Positions 1-10,209 of a stretch of DNA of 64,000 nucleotides are shown piece by piece. The stretch's first letter is position 1. Every line of letters begins with the position of its first letter. Under the pieces are notes generated by a model. That model had not been told where the DNA came from. It was given only the letters and a program-made list of their open reading frames with translations, and made no database searches. The DNA is from Pseudomonas fragi (GTDB lineage Bacteria; Pseudomonadota; Gammaproteobacteria; Pseudomonadales; Pseudomonadaceae): NCBI RefSeq assembly GCF_900105835.1, contig NZ_LT629783.1, positions 3,370,501 through 3,434,500 of the forward strand, written 5' to 3'. A program made the position numbers and the translations under genes.

Positions 1-2442
1 ACCGAAAATGGTCTCGACATAGCCTTGCTCGGCAGCCTGGGTGCGCGTGCGCTCCATGTAGTCCAGCACGCCCGGGTAACGTGCGAAATAACGGTCGATA
101 TAGGCCTGTGACTGCTTGCGGTCGACGCCGATCTGTTTGGCCAGGCCAAAGGCGCTCATGCCGTAGATCAGGCCGAAGTTGATGGCCTTGGCACTGCGCC
201 GCTGGTCGGTAGTCACGTCCGCCAGCTCAACCCCGAAGACCTCGGCCGCTGTGGCGCTGTGCACGTCCAGGTTGTTGCGGAAGGCATGCAGCAAGCCTTC
301 GTCCTTGGCCAGGTGGGCCATGATCCGCAGTTCGATTTGCGAGTAGTCGGCCGCCAGCAGTTTGTAGCCTTTTGGGGCAACAAATGCCTGACGGATCCGA
401 CGACCTTCGGCAGTACGGATCGGGATGTTCTGCAAGTTCGGGTCACTGGAGGACAAGCGCCCGGTAGCCGTCACCGCCTGATGGTAGGACGTATGAATCC
501 GCCCTGTACGAGGGTTGATCTGCTCAGGCAGGCGATCGGTGTAAGTGCTCTTCAGCTTGCTCATCGAACGGTACTGCATCAGCACCTTGGGCAGCGGGAA
601 GTCCTGCTCGGCCAGCTCCGCCAGCACGGCTTCGGCCGTCGAAGGCTGGCCCTTGGCCGTTTTGCTGATAATCGGCAGGCCGAGTTTTTCGTACAGGATC
701 ACGCCGAGTTGCTTGGGTGAGCTCAGGTTGAATTCTTCACCGGCAATGGCAAAAGCCTCACGCTCAAGCGCAACCAGCTTGTCACCCAGTTCAACACTCT
801 GGATGCCCAGCAGGTTGGCATCCACCAGCGCGCCCTGGCGTTCAATGCGTGCCAATACAGGCACCAGCGGCATCTCGATGTCCGTCAGCACGCTGTTGAG
901 GCTGGGGATGGCTGCCAGTTTTTCGTGCAGCACATGGTGCAGGCGCAGGGTCACGTCGGCATCTTCGGCCGCATACGGCCCGGCCTGTTCCAGGGAAATC
1001 TGGTCAAAGGTCAGTTGCTTGACGCCCTTGCCGGCAATGTCCTGGAAGCTGGTGGTGGTGTGGCCCAGGTACTTGAGCGCCAGGCTGTCCATATCGTGGC
1101 GGCTGCCGGTGGAGTCGAGCACATAGGACTCCAGCATGGTGTCGTAGGCAACGCCCTGCACCATGATCCCGCACGCTTGATCACCACCGATGGCGCAGTT
1201 GGCCAGAATATTCATGTCGTACTTGGCGTGTTGTCCGACCTTGGCTTTGCTCGGGTCTTCCAGCAGCGGCTTGAGGGCACGCAAGACGGTGTCGCGGTCC
1301 AGTTGCTCCGGCACGCCCATATAGGAGTGGGTCAACGGGATGTAGGCCGCTTCGCCGGGTTTGACCGCGAACGACAAACCCACCAGTTGCGCTTGTTGCG
1401 CGTCCAGGCCGGTGGTTTCGGTGTCAAAGGCAATCAGCTTGGCGTCATTGAGCTTTTGCAGCCATACGTCAAACCGCGCCTGATCGAGGATGGTTTCGTA
1501 TTGCTGCTCGGCCTCGGCAGGCGCCTCGGGGGCTTCGTGCACGATCACCTGGCCAGCACGCTTGGCCTCGCGCTCGACCTCGGCGATCCAGCTTTTGAAC
1601 TCAAGCTCGGTGTACAGCTCGATCAGTTTTTCGCAGTCAGGCGCCTTGAGGTGCAAGTCTTCCAGGCCGATATCCAGCGGCACATCGATCTTGATCGTCG
1701 CCAATTGATAGGACAAAAACGCCATTTCCCGGTGTTCTTCGAGTTTGGCAGGCAAGTTTTTGGCACCGCGAATGGGCAGGGTCGGCACGATATCGAGCTT
1801 TTCGTACAGATCGACCAAACCACCGCCTACGCCCACCAACAAGCCGGAGGCTGTCTTGGGGCCAATGCCCGGCACACCTGGGATGTTGTCAGACGAATCG
1901 CCCATCAACGCGAGATAATCGATGATCTGCTCGGGCGAAACGCCGAATTTTTCTTTGACGCCTTCGACGTCCATCACGCTGCCGGTCATGGTGTTGACCA
2001 GGGTGATATGGCCATCGACCAGTTGGGCCATGTCCTTGTCACCGGTGGAGATGACCACTGGTCGGTCTGCTGCCGCGCTGCTGCGGGCCAGCGTGCCAAT
2101 CACATCGTCCGCCTCGACCCCTTCAACGCATAGCAAGGGGAAGCCCAGCGCGATTACGCTGGCGTGCAAGGGTTCGATTTGTACGCGCATGTCATCGGGC
2201 ATGCTCGGACGATTGGCCTTGTATTCGGCGTACATGTCATCGCGAAATGTCCCGCCCTTGGCGTCGAAAACTACCGCGAACGGACTGTCCGGGTACTGCT
2301 TGCGCAGGCTTTTGAGCATGTTCAACACGCCCTTTACGGCGCCGGTCGGCAGCCCCTTGGACGTAGTCAGCGGCGGCAGCGCGTGAAAGGCGCGGTACAG
2401 ATATGAAGAACCGTCCACCAGGACGAGGGGAGCTTGGCTCAT
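1..2442 (-). CDS. polA: DNA polymerase I (3' end beyond the window)
   Basis: Repair and Okazaki-fragment polymerase with 5'-3' exonuclease, 3'-5' exonuclease-like and polymerase domains. The start reads [20 protein letters not shown], the usual beginning of the 5' nuclease domain, and 814 codons lie in the window without a stop. The polymerase motif B ([14 protein letters not shown]) falls at about residues 745-758, and the frame leaves the window just after YVETIFG, so roughly the last 110 residues, including the catalytic HDE motif C, are outside. The start at 2442 is set by the conserved N-terminus. It is transcribed divergently from the DUF2782 gene. Only the left edge of the window truncates it. 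Confidence 0.97.
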   Translation of the reverse strand, partial: MSQAPLVLVDGSSYLYRAFHALPPLTTSKGLPTGAVKGVLNMLKSLRKQYPDSPFAVVFDAKGGTFRDDMYAEYKANRPSMPDDMRVQIEPLHASVIALGFPLLCVEGVEADDVIGTLARSSAAADRPVVISTGDKDMAQLVDGHITLVNTMTGSVMDVEGVKEKFGVSPEQIIDYLALMGDSSDNIPGVPGIGPKTASGLLVGVGGGLVDLYEKLDIVPTLPIRGAKNLPAKLEEHREMAFLSYQLATIKIDVPLDIGLEDLHLKAPDCEKLIELYTELEFKSWIAEVEREAKRAGQVIVHEAPEAPAEAEQQYETILDQARFDVWLQKLNDAKLIAFDTETTGLDAQQAQLVGLSFAVKPGEAAYIPLTHSYMGVPEQLDRDTVLRALKPLLEDPSKAKVGQHAKYDMNILANCAIGGDQACGIMVQGVAYDTMLESYVLDSTGSRHDMDSLALKYLGHTTTSFQDIAGKGVKQLTFDQISLEQAGPYAAEDADVTLRLHHVLHEKLAAIPSLNSVLTDIEMPLVPVLARIERQGALVDANLLGIQSVELGDKLVALEREAFAIAGEEFNLSSPKQLGVILYEKLGLPIISKTAKGQPSTAEAVLAELAEQDFPLPKVLMQYRSMSKLKSTYTDRLPEQINPRTGRIHTSYHQAVTATGRLSSSDPNLQNIPIRTAEGRRIRQAFVAPKGYKLLAADYSQIELRIMAHLAKDEGLLHAFRNNLDVHSATAAEVFGVELADVTTDQRRSAKAINFGLIYGMSAFGLAKQIGVDRKQSQAYIDRYFARYPGVLDYMERTRTQAAEQGYVETIFG

Positions 2443-2516
2443 GAGCAGGATCAACCTTTTCGGCGAGTCCGGCGCTAGAATGTCCGGACCAATGACGACA
2501 AAGGGACAAGGTTATC

Positions 2517-2807
2517 ATGCGCACACTCAATCGCCTGTTGCTGACCGGTTTGTTTGCACTCACTCCGCTGGTAACCTTCGCAGCAGATGAAGCAGTCACC
2601 GCCGATCCAGATGTAACCATTCGCACGGAAGGCGATAAAACCATTCAGGAGTACCGTCAAAACGGTTTCCTGTACGCCATCAAGGTCACCCCAAAAGGGG
2701 GCAAACCGTACTTCCTGGTACGCGCTGATGGTACTGATGCCAATTACATCCGTTCCGACCAGCCGGATATGCTGATTCCTTCGTGGAAAATCTTCGAATG
2801 GAAGTAG
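2517..2807 (+). CDS. DUF2782 family exported protein
   Basis: A 96-residue protein with a clear signal peptide (cleavage likely after TFAADE, near residue 23) and a short mature domain matching the DUF2782 family, which is found next to polA and thrB in pseudomonads. The conserved core includes IQEYRQNGFLYAIKV and ends in PSWKIFEW. The function is not known. A GGGACAAGG stretch upstream supplies the ribosome site. It precedes thrB by 56 bases in the same direction with a perfect hairpin in the gap, so the two may share a transcript whose distal part is attenuated. Confidence 0.85.
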   Translation: MRTLNRLLLTGLFALTPLVTFAADEAVTADPDVTIRTEGDKTIQEYRQNGFLYAIKVTPKGGKPYFLVRADGTDANYIRSDQPDMLIPSWKIFEWK

Positions 2808-2823
2808 CGTCTTAACTTTAATT

Positions 2824-2844
2824 GGCGCCGCCTGGGGCGGCGCC
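2824..2844. other. GC-rich perfect hairpin between DUF2782 gene and thrB
   Basis: Arms GGCGCCGCC and GGCGGCGCC (9 bp, perfect) around a TGG loop. It is not followed by a T-run, so it is not a standard intrinsic terminator; it could protect the upstream mRNA 3' end or attenuate read-through to thrB. Confidence 0.55.
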
Positions 2845-2863
2845 CGTACTGGCAATTTAAATC

Positions 2864-3814
2864 ATGTCTGTATTCACCCCACTGACTCGCAGCGAGTTGG
2901 AAACCTTCCTTGCGCCTTATGAACTCGGGCGTTTGCTCGATTTCCAGGGGATTGCTGCGGGCAGCGAAAATACCAACTACTTCATCAGCCTGGAGCAGGG
3001 TGAGTTTGTCCTGACCCTGGTTGAACGCGGCCCGGTCAAGGAAATGCCGTTCTTTATCGAGCTGCTGGATGTGCTGCATGACGCCGATCTGCCGGTGCCT
3101 TTCGCCTTGCGCACTGTTGACGGCCAGGCCCTGCGCGAGCTCAAGGGCAAGCCGGCGCTGCTGCAGCCGCGCCTGGCGGGCAAGCATATTCGTGAAGCCA
3201 ACGCCCAGCATTGCGCCCAGGTGGGTGACTTGCTCGGCCACTTGCACACCGCTACCCGCAACAAGGTGCTGGAGCGCAAGACCGACCGCGGCCTGGACTG
3301 GATGCTGACAGAAGGGCCAGCCCTGATGGCCGGTTTGTCGCCTGATTCGGCACAATTGCTGCAGAAGGCATTGCAGGAAATTACCGAGCGCAAGGCACAG
3401 ATTCTGGCGTTGCCTCGGGCCAATCTGCACGGTGACCTGTTTCGCGATAACGCGATGTTCGAAGGCACTCATTTGACCGGGCTGATCGACTTTTACAACG
3501 CCTGCTCGGGCCCGATGCTGTACGACGTGGCCATTGCCCTGAATGACTGGTGTGCCGACGAAGACGGCCAGATCGACGCCCCTCGCGCCCGTGCGCTGCT
3601 GGGCGCTTATGCTGCGCTGCGCCCGTTCACTGCGGCTGAAGCCGAGTTGTGGCCGACGATGCTGCGTATTGCCTGCGTGCGGTTCTGGCTGTCGCGCCTG
3701 ATCGCAGCCCAGACCTTTGCCGGTCAGGACGTGCTGATTCACGATCCGGGCGAGTTCGAAAAGCGCCTGGCTTTGCGCCAGACAGTAACCGTACAGCTGC
3801 CGTTCGCGTTGTAA
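2864..3814 (+). CDS. thrB: Homoserine kinase (APH-fold type)
   Basis: Phosphorylates L-homoserine with ATP to O-phosphohomoserine in threonine synthesis. The 316-residue protein is not of the GHMP-kinase type of E. coli ThrB but of the aminoglycoside-phosphotransferase-fold type typical of Pseudomonas. The catalytic loop HGDLFRDN lies at residues 189-196 and the metal-binding IDF at 208-210; the N-terminal lobe carries GSENTNYFI (about 33-41). The gene is complete and the start agrees with the conserved N-terminus MSVFTPLTRSEL. In PAO1, as I recall, class II ribonucleotide reductase genes (nrdJ) follow; here a REP pair and znuA follow directly. Confidence 0.93.
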   Translation: MSVFTPLTRSELETFLAPYELGRLLDFQGIAAGSENTNYFISLEQGEFVLTLVERGPVKEMPFFIELLDVLHDADLPVPFALRTVDGQALRELKGKPALLQPRLAGKHIREANAQHCAQVGDLLGHLHTATRNKVLERKTDRGLDWMLTEGPALMAGLSPDSAQLLQKALQEITERKAQILALPRANLHGDLFRDNAMFEGTHLTGLIDFYNACSGPMLYDVAIALNDWCADEDGQIDAPRARALLGAYAALRPFTAAEAELWPTMLRIACVRFWLSRLIAAQTFAGQDVLIHDPGEFEKRLALRQTVTVQLPFAL

Positions 3815-3831
3815 CAAACGCTGAAATCAAC

Positions 3832-3919
3832 GGTGGGAGCGGGCTTGCTCGCGATGGTAGCGACGCGGTGTATCTGAACAACCGCGTCGATCCAATCGCG
3901 AGCAAGCCCGCTCCCACAG
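3832..3919. repeat. REP pair (BIME-like) in convergent thrB/znuA gap
   Basis: GTGGGAGCGGGCTTGCTCGCG appears at the left end and its inverse complement (CGCGAGCAAGCCCGCTCCCAC) at the right end, about 45 bases apart. This is the common extragenic palindrome class of fluorescent pseudomonads. Confidence 0.9.
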
Positions 3920-3961
3920 AGGTTCTGGCATGCAGTACAGCGCAATACCAGCGGAGCTGGT

Positions 3962-4891
3962 TTACAAACTCTCCAGGCAACCCGCCAGGTCGTTGCCGAG
4001 TTTTTCCAGCAACTGCTCATACCCCTGTGCTGTCGCCGGGGTGTAGCCGCCCAGGGCATCCAGCTCTGCCAGCTTGACCGGCAACCCGGCGGTCAGGGTG
4101 TCCGCCAGACGCGGACGCAGCGGCGGGTCGCTGAATACACAGGTCTTGCCCACTTCCTGCAAACGCTTGCGCATGGCCGCTACATGCTGGGCGCCCGGCT
4201 GCACTTCCGAAGCCACACTGAAGGTCCCGGTGTGCTTGAGGCCGTAAGCACTTTCAAAATAGTCGTAGCCTTCGTGGAAGACGAAGAACGGCTTGTCGGC
4301 AATCCCGGCCATACGCTGCTTGAGGCGCGCATCCAGGGCATCGAGACGCTCATTGAAAGCCTTCAGGTTGCTCTGGTATTTGCCTGCGTTGGCAGGGTCT
4401 TTTTCGCTCAGGTCCGCGGCCATTTTTGCCGCAATCACCCGGGCATTGTCCGGGGCCAGCCACAAATGCGCATCCAGGGTGCCGGGGCGATGATCGTGGT
4501 CATGTTCGGCGGTATCTTCTTCGTGGGAATGGCTATCTTCGGCGAAATGACGCAGTTTCAAGCCCGGCAGGGTTTGTACCGTCACCGATGGCAGGGTCCG
4601 GCCCTTGATCACCCGTGGCAGAAACCCTTCCATGTCCGGGCCGATCCAGTACAACAGGTCCGCCGACTGCACACGCCGTACGTCGGATGGGCGCAGTGCA
4701 TAATTATGCGGCGAGGCATTGGGCGGCAAAAGCACCTCCGGATGCCCCACGCCGTCCTGCACGGCAGCAGCAATCAGCTGCAGGGGTTTGATGCTGGTCA
4801 GCACGTTGACCTCGGCCCGGGCCGGGTTGATCACAAGCAAACTGGCGCTTAGAGCAAGAAAAAGAGACAAAAAACGGGGCACGATGAGCAC
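3962..4891 (-). CDS. znuA: Zinc ABC transporter periplasmic binding protein
   Basis: Captures Zn2+ in the periplasm for ZnuBC. The 309-residue protein has a signal peptide ending in NPARA and the cluster A-I solute-binding fold. Candidate metal ligands are in ASPHNYALRPSD, DAHLWLAPDN and HEGYDYFESAYG. A histidine-rich loop (HSHEEDTAEHDHDH) lies before the second ligand motif, typical of zinc rather than manganese binding proteins. The start is a GTG at 4891; another in-frame GTG at 4882 is equally possible because neither has a strong ribosome site. It is divergent from zur with a Zur-box-like site between them, so zinc repression is expected. Confidence 0.93.
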   Translation of the reverse strand: MLIVPRFLSLFLALSASLLVINPARAEVNVLTSIKPLQLIAAAVQDGVGHPEVLLPPNASPHNYALRPSDVRRVQSADLLYWIGPDMEGFLPRVIKGRTLPSVTVQTLPGLKLRHFAEDSHSHEEDTAEHDHDHRPGTLDAHLWLAPDNARVIAAKMAADLSEKDPANAGKYQSNLKAFNERLDALDARLKQRMAGIADKPFFVFHEGYDYFESAYGLKHTGTFSVASEVQPGAQHVAAMRKRLQEVGKTCVFSDPPLRPRLADTLTAGLPVKLAELDALGGYTPATAQGYEQLLEKLGNDLAGCLESL

Positions 4892-4909
4892 TCATGTGGG
4901 CTGAAACAG

Positions 4910-4922
4910 GTAACATAATAAC
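4910..4922. promoter_or_regulatory. Candidate Zur box between znuA and zur
   Basis: GTAACATAATAAC matches the gamma-proteobacterial Zur core GTTATANTATAAC at 9 of 12 defined positions. It sits 18 bases upstream of the znuA start and 26 bases upstream of zur, where one dimer site could control both directions. Confidence 0.5.
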
Positions 4923-4948
4923 GTCTCTCTCAATAATCGTCGCCGCCC

Positions 4949-5431
4949 ATGCCTATTACACCGCTTGCCAGCCGTCCCCATGACCACTCTCATTGTGTCC
5001 ACAGTGCGCTGACCGAGGCCGATACCCTGTGCGCACAAAAGGGCCTGCGCCTGACCGCATTGCGTCGTCGGGTGCTGGAGCTGGTGTGGCAGAGCCACAA
5101 GCCGCTGGGCGCCTACGACATTCTGGCGGTGCTGAGCGAGCAGGACGGCCGCCGCGCCGCGCCACCGACCGTTTATCGGGCACTGGACTTCCTGCTCGAT
5201 AATGGCCTGGTGCATCGTATTTCGTCGCTCAATGCCTTTGTCGGCTGCAGCCACCCTGAACATCCGCATCAGGGTCAGTTCCTGATTTGCCGCAACTGTC
5301 ATGCGGCCATCGAGCTTGAGCAAAAAGCTATCAGCGACGCGATTGTGCAGAGCGCCCGCGATGTCGGCTTTACTGTCGAAGGCCAGACCGTCGAAGTGGT
5401 CGGTTTGTGTTCGGGTTGCCGGGAGGCCTGA
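4949..5431 (+). CDS. zur: Zinc uptake regulator Zur (Fur family)
   Basis: A 160-residue Fur-family repressor that shuts off zinc import when zinc is plentiful. An N-terminal winged helix (about residues 25-90, with the recognition segment [12 protein letters not shown]) is followed by the metal-binding dimerisation domain with [18 protein letters not shown] and a C-terminal CSGC, which supplies the four-cysteine structural zinc site. It heads zur-znuC-znuB; its stop overlaps the znuC start by one base (TGATG), indicating coupled translation. It is likely autoregulated through the site at 4910. Confidence 0.94.
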   Translation: MPITPLASRPHDHSHCVHSALTEADTLCAQKGLRLTALRRRVLELVWQSHKPLGAYDILAVLSEQDGRRAAPPTVYRALDFLLDNGLVHRISSLNAFVGCSHPEHPHQGQFLICRNCHAAIELEQKAISDAIVQSARDVGFTVEGQTVEVVGLCSGCREA

Positions 5432-6219
5432 TGAGCGCAGCATTGATTCGCCTGCAACACGTCACGGTGACGTATGACGGGCAAAACGTCCTCGACAATA
5501 TTGAGCTGAGCGTTGAGCCGGGCCAGATCGTGACCCTGATCGGCCCCAATGGCGCCGGCAAGACCACGCTGGTCAAGGCCGTGCTCGGCCTGCTCAAGCC
5601 TACCCGTGGCAGTGTCTGGCGCAAGCCCAAGCTGCGGGTGGGCTATATGCCGCAAAAATTGCACGTCGACCCGACGCTGCCGCTGTCGGTGTTGCGCTTT
5701 TTGCGTCTGGTACCCGGCGTGGACCGTGCCCAGGCCCTTGACGCACTCAAGGAGGTGGGCGCTGAAAAGGTCATCGACAGCCCGGTGCAAAGCGTGTCCG
5801 GCGGTGAGATGCAGCGGGTGCTGCTGGCCCGCGCACTGTTGCGCAAACCTGAATTGCTGGTGCTCGACGAGCCGGTACAGGGCGTGGACGTGGCCGGCCA
5901 GTCGGAGCTGTATGCCCTGATCACCCGTTTGCGCGACCGCCACGGCTGTGGCGTGCTGATGGTGTCCCACGACTTGCATCTGGTGATGAGCACCACCGAC
6001 CAGGTGGTGTGCCTCAACCGCCACGTCTGCTGTTCCGGGCATCCTGAGCAGGTGAGCGGCGACCCGGCCTTTGTCGAGCTGTTTGGCAAAAACGCACAAA
6101 GCCTGGCGATTTATCACCACCATCACGACCATGCCCATGACTTGCATGGCGCGGTGGTCAGTGAAGACGCCCCGGCTGCACACACTCATGTACATGGAGA
6201 AGGCTGCAAGCATGGCTGA
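5431..6219 (+). CDS. znuC: Zinc ABC transporter ATPase
   Basis: ATP-hydrolysing subunit of the ZnuABC importer. The start at 5431 is chosen over an upstream in-frame ATG because GGGAGG lies five bases before it and it overlaps the zur stop. The 262-residue protein has Walker [10 protein letters not shown] (38-46), the ABC signature [16 protein letters not shown] and Walker B LLVLDEP. The last 36 residues are histidine-rich (11 His, starting HHHHDHAHD), an extension beyond the core ATPase. It overlaps znuB by eight bases. Confidence 0.94.
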   Translation: MSAALIRLQHVTVTYDGQNVLDNIELSVEPGQIVTLIGPNGAGKTTLVKAVLGLLKPTRGSVWRKPKLRVGYMPQKLHVDPTLPLSVLRFLRLVPGVDRAQALDALKEVGAEKVIDSPVQSVSGGEMQRVLLARALLRKPELLVLDEPVQGVDVAGQSELYALITRLRDRHGCGVLMVSHDLHLVMSTTDQVVCLNRHVCCSGHPEQVSGDPAFVELFGKNAQSLAIYHHHHDHAHDLHGAVVSEDAPAAHTHVHGEGCKHG

Positions 6220-7000
6220 TTTTCTGCTTTACGCCCTGCTGGCAGGTCTGGCTCTGGCAATCGTTGCAGGCCCTCTGGGGTCCTTTGTGGTGTGGCGTCG
6301 CATGGCCTACTTTGGCGACACCTTGTCGCACGCGGCTTTGCTGGGCGTGGCGATGGGCTTTTTGCTGGATGTGAGCCCGACCATTGCCGTGACCGTGGGC
6401 TGCCTGTTGCTGGCCGTGTTGCTGGTTACGCTGCAGCAGCGTCAATCGCTGGCATCCGACACTTTGCTCGGAATTCTCGCCCCCAGCACCTTGTCCCTCG
6501 GGCTGGTCGTACTAAGCTTCATGCATGAAGTGCGGATCGACCTGATGGCGTATTTGTTTGGTGACCTGCTGGCCATCAGCCCAACCGACCTGATGTGGAT
6601 CCTGGGCGGCAGTGCGGCGGTACTGGCCTTGCTGGTTGCCCTGTGGCGGCCATTGCTGGCGATTACTGTGCATGAAGAGCTGGCGATGGTTGAAGGCCTG
6701 CCCGTGGCGGCGTTACGCTTGGCCTTGATGCTGTTGATCGCGGTGGTGATTGCCGTGGCGATGAAAATCGTCGGCGTGCTGCTGATCACGTCCTTGCTGA
6801 TCATTCCGGCGGCGGCGGCCCAGCGCCATGCCCGCTCTCCGGAGCAAATGGCACTGGGCGCCAGCGCGCTGGGCATACTGGCCGTATGTGGTGGCCTGGC
6901 ACTGTCATGGTTCAAGGACACGCCGGCAGGGCCGTCGATTGTGGTGTGTGCCGCTGCACTGTTTTTGCTGAGTTTTGTTCTGCCCCGTCGAGGGGTGTAG
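6212..7000 (+). CDS. znuB: Zinc ABC transporter permease
   Basis: Membrane channel subunit of the zinc importer, 262 residues with about eight hydrophobic helices and the family's conserved cytoplasmic segment [21 protein letters not shown] near the N-terminus. The start at 6212 ([12 protein letters not shown]) overlaps the end of znuC; longer in-frame alternatives would run far into znuC. It ends the zur-znuC-znuB operon. Confidence 0.94.
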   Translation: MADFLLYALLAGLALAIVAGPLGSFVVWRRMAYFGDTLSHAALLGVAMGFLLDVSPTIAVTVGCLLLAVLLVTLQQRQSLASDTLLGILAPSTLSLGLVVLSFMHEVRIDLMAYLFGDLLAISPTDLMWILGGSAAVLALLVALWRPLLAITVHEELAMVEGLPVAALRLALMLLIAVVIAVAMKIVGVLLITSLLIIPAAAAQRHARSPEQMALGASALGILAVCGGLALSWFKDTPAGPSIVVCAAALFLLSFVLPRRGV

Positions 7001-7037
7001 ACTTGCTTGTTTTTTGCGCACTTAGAGAGCCGCAGGA

Positions 7038-7757
7038 ATGAAGCTGTTCAACTCCCGTTACTTGCTCCTGGCCGCATTTTCCTTGCTGCTGGGCGCCTGC
7101 CAAAGCACGCCGTCGGCCGATACTACTGCCGCCGACGCTCGCGCTACGGCCATCGCACAGCTGGAGCAAAACCTGGCCAGCAGCGAACTCGCGACCGCTG
7201 AAGACCAACTGAGCGCCTTGCAGGCTCAAACCCCGGATGATCCGCAATTGGTGCAGTACCAGCGCCAACTGGCCGAGGCCTACCTGCAACGCAGCCAGAT
7301 CGTTCTGCAAAAGGGTGATGTCAATGCTGCAGCCACTGCCCTGAGCCGTGCCCGCGCGCTGATGCCCAAGGCCCCTGCGCTGACCGGTGGCGTCAACAGC
7401 GCCATCACCCAGGCCCGCAAGGCCGAGCTGGACAAGGCCGAAGCTGCGCTCAAGGCTGCTGAAGCCCGGCCGCCTGCCAAGGTGATCGACCCGGCGGCCG
7501 AAAGCACCACCGTTGCACTGAACATCAACGATATTGCCAAACTTCGCCATCAACTGGATTTGATCGCTCAAGATATCGTTAATTACCAGTGTGCTGTCAG
7601 CCTGCAGGTTCCGCGTACCGCGGACTACCCCTGGCTGGCCACACTGATCAGCAAGCGGGTCAAGAAGCTCGACCCCGGGTTTGACCTCAAGCTGGAGCGT
7701 CAGATCATTCGCCATGTGCCTGCACAAATGGTGCTGATCCCTGCCAAGGCGGAGTAA
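7038..7757 (+). CDS. Putative lipoprotein, PA5502-like
   Basis: A 239-residue protein with a lipoprotein signal (lipobox LLGAC, acylated Cys about residue 19) followed by an Ala/Leu/Gln-rich helical region with TPR-like character (about 35-150) and a C-terminal part containing the segment YQCAVSLQVPRTADYPW. It follows znuB by 37 bases and ends at a strong terminator, so it may be read with the zinc genes, but nothing in the sequence shows a role in zinc uptake. The position matches PA5502 in PAO1 as I recall it. Function unknown. Confidence 0.85.
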   Translation: MKLFNSRYLLLAAFSLLLGACQSTPSADTTAADARATAIAQLEQNLASSELATAEDQLSALQAQTPDDPQLVQYQRQLAEAYLQRSQIVLQKGDVNAAATALSRARALMPKAPALTGGVNSAITQARKAELDKAEAALKAAEARPPAKVIDPAAESTTVALNINDIAKLRHQLDLIAQDIVNYQCAVSLQVPRTADYPWLATLISKRVKKLDPGFDLKLERQIIRHVPAQMVLIPAKAE

Positions 7758-7770
7758 ATCGCCCGGGCAT

Positions 7771-7814
7771 AAAAAAACCCGTAGTAGCCACCGGCTGCTA
7801 CGGGTTTTTTATTG
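7771..7814. terminator. Bidirectional intrinsic terminator
   Basis: Stem AAACCCGTAGTAGC / GCTGCTACGGGTTT (one mismatch) with A-run before and T-run after; it serves the lipoprotein gene and the convergent katE. Confidence 0.9.
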
Positions 7815-7818
7815 AAGA

Positions 7819-9957
7819 CTAGGCCGGTATTGCCTTGGCCCTGGCCTCACGCGCCCATACACGATGTTGCCCGATTGCCGCAAAGAAGCCCTTCAGGTCC
7901 TTGGCTTCCTTGAGCACCAGCAGCCCTTCATCCGCCTGCAAATGCAGCACGTCCAGCAGTTGTCCGGCTTCGCCGTGCAAGGCGATGGCCTTGAGGTGTT
8001 TGTAGGCTTCCAGCAGGTAGTGCAAAGCCACGCCGTCGCCGCTCAAGGCCTTGATCGACGCTGCGCCGCCCGGCACATACACCGCGTCGAACGCCACCGA
8101 GGGCAAGCCTTCCATCGACGCATCCACCGCGAGCAAATTGCCTTCAGCTGTCTTGACCGGTGCCGAGGTCGGCCCCAGTAATTTGCCGTGGGCACCCTCG
8201 GCGGCCAGCGCCTGTTTCAGGGCATCGATCGCTTTGCCATCCACCCCGTTGGCGGCCAGAATCGCGACCTTGCGGGTTTTGATATTGCCCGGCAACAGAT
8301 TGGCCTGACTCAAGGCCGGGGACTTGGCGATACCGGTCTTGCGCTCGGCCACTGTGCCGGCCTTGGGCGCAGGCAACCCCAGGTTCTGCGCTACGCGCCC
8401 GGCCAGGCCCAAATCGATATTGGCCAGGATTTCGTCCACTTGGCGCGCCCGGATATGCTCGCGCTCCACCTTGCCCAGCTCGAAACTGTAGGCGGCGATG
8501 ATGTGCTCTTGCTCGTGTTTGCTCATGCTGTTGAAAAACAGCCGCGCCTGGGAGAAATGATCGCTGAACGACTCGCTGCGCTGACGGATTTTGTTGGCAT
8601 CGATACGCTCCGGGTAGCTCTCGAAACCGCCGTCCCTGGCGGCGGGTGGCGTTTCTTTTGGCCAGCCCCCGTCAATGGAGTTGGGTTCGTAAGCCGCACG
8701 GCCCTTGTGGATCGTGCTGCGGTGCTGGGCATCGCGCTGGTTGTTGTGGAACGGCGCGACCGGACGGTTGATCGGGATTTCATGAAAGTTCGGCCCGCCA
8801 AGACGGCTGATCTGCGTGTCTGTGTAGGAAAACAGGCGCCCTTGCAGCAACGGATCGTTGGAAAAATCGATCCCCGGCACGATATGCCCCGGGCAGAACG
8901 CAACCTGCTCGGTTTCTGCGAAGAAATTGTCCGGGTTGCGGTTGAGCACCATTTTGCCCAAGGGTGTGATGGGTATCAGTTCTTCGGGAATCAGCTTGGT
9001 GGGGTCAAGAATGTCAAAATCGAACTTGTGTTCGTCTTCCTCCGGGATGATCTGCACCCCGAATTCCCACTCCGGGTAATCGCCCGTTTCGATGGCGTCC
9101 CACAGATCACGGCGATGGAAGTCAGTGTCTTTGCCTGCGAGCTTTTGCGCTTCGTCCCACACCAACGAGCAAGTACCTGCGCTCGGCCGCCAGTGGAACT
9201 TGACGAAGTTCGCCTGGCCTTCAGCGTTGATAAAGCGAAAGGTATGCACGCCGAAGCCTTGCATGCTTCTCAGGCTTTTCGGAATGGCCCGGTCGGACAT
9301 GGCCCAAATAACCATGTGAGCAGATTCCGGCACTAGTGAGACAAAGTCCCAGAAGGTGTCATGAGCCGAGCCTCCGGTAGGGATTTCATTGTGCGGCTCG
9401 GGTTTTACGGCATGAACAAAGTCAGGAAACTTGACCGCGTCTTGTATGAAAAAGACCGGCATATTGTTGCCTACCAGATCGAAGTTGCCTTCGTCGGTGA
9501 AAAACTTGACCGCAAAACCGCGAACGTCACGCACCGTATCCCCGGAGCCCCTCGGGCCTTGCACGGTGGAGAAACGCACAAACACCGGGGTTTGCTTGCC
9601 CGGATCCTGCAGAAAGCCCGCCTTGGTCAGGGCGCTGTGGGACTTGTACGCCTGAAAATAGCCATGCGCCCCGGTGCCTCGCGCGTGCACGATGCGCTCG
9701 GGAATCCGCTCGTGGTCAAAATGCGTGATTTTCTCGCGCATGATGAAGTCTTCGAGCAACGACGGACCGCGGGAGCCGGCCTTGAGGGTGTTTTGATTAT
9801 CAGCAATCTTCACCCCCTGGTTGGTTCTTAATGCCTGGTCCGTGGCGTCATCGCGAAAGGTTTCAAGGCTTTGCAATTTGACGTTGGTGTTGCCACGATC
9901 CAAGGTGTCGGTGCCGGCCATCTGGCTCTTGTTGGAAGACGGTTTTTTGCTGCTCAT
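7819..9957 (-). CDS. katE: Catalase HPII (large-subunit, monofunctional haem catalase)
   Basis: Dismutates hydrogen peroxide in the cytoplasm. The 712-residue length and C-terminal flavodoxin/GATase-like domain (from about residue 560, [12 protein letters not shown] onward) identify the large-subunit HPII type. The distal haem histidine is in [15 protein letters not shown] and the proximal region in [16 protein letters not shown]. The start at 9957 ([12 protein letters not shown]) is preferred because AAGGAG lies nine bases upstream; an upstream in-frame ATG at 10008 lacks such a site. In PAO1 the neighbours on both sides (PA5502 and metN) are adjacent, so katE looks inserted here. RpoS control is usual for the family but no site is evident. 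Confidence 0.95.
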   Translation of the reverse strand: MSSKKPSSNKSQMAGTDTLDRGNTNVKLQSLETFRDDATDQALRTNQGVKIADNQNTLKAGSRGPSLLEDFIMREKITHFDHERIPERIVHARGTGAHGYFQAYKSHSALTKAGFLQDPGKQTPVFVRFSTVQGPRGSGDTVRDVRGFAVKFFTDEGNFDLVGNNMPVFFIQDAVKFPDFVHAVKPEPHNEIPTGGSAHDTFWDFVSLVPESAHMVIWAMSDRAIPKSLRSMQGFGVHTFRFINAEGQANFVKFHWRPSAGTCSLVWDEAQKLAGKDTDFHRRDLWDAIETGDYPEWEFGVQIIPEEDEHKFDFDILDPTKLIPEELIPITPLGKMVLNRNPDNFFAETEQVAFCPGHIVPGIDFSNDPLLQGRLFSYTDTQISRLGGPNFHEIPINRPVAPFHNNQRDAQHRSTIHKGRAAYEPNSIDGGWPKETPPAARDGGFESYPERIDANKIRQRSESFSDHFSQARLFFNSMSKHEQEHIIAAYSFELGKVEREHIRARQVDEILANIDLGLAGRVAQNLGLPAPKAGTVAERKTGIAKSPALSQANLLPGNIKTRKVAILAANGVDGKAIDALKQALAAEGAHGKLLGPTSAPVKTAEGNLLAVDASMEGLPSVAFDAVYVPGGAASIKALSGDGVALHYLLEAYKHLKAIALHGEAGQLLDVLHLQADEGLLVLKEAKDLKGFFAAIGQHRVWAREARAKAIPA

Positions 9958-10209
9958 CAGACTAAACTCCTTGTTTGCGAAGCCCTGTGCATCAGGCCCT
10001 GTCGACAAATACCGCCGAGGCGGATGCGAGTTGCCTAAGTACTGACGCCTGGCCTCTACCGTCGTTCCTTTTTTCTGACCTTTAGTCGTCTTATTGCCAA
10101 ATCAAAGGTTTGCGCGCAAATAAATGCTAAGTGCATCTATACGGACAGGCTAAAATGCGCGCCCGGCTTACCGCTGTACTTCTATTTACGCGCCCACAAG
10201 GTTCGCTAC

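Noticed and set aside
925..2133. Long + strand frame opposite polA
   Set aside because: Antisense shadow of the conserved polymerase; low-complexity translation without a ribosome site.
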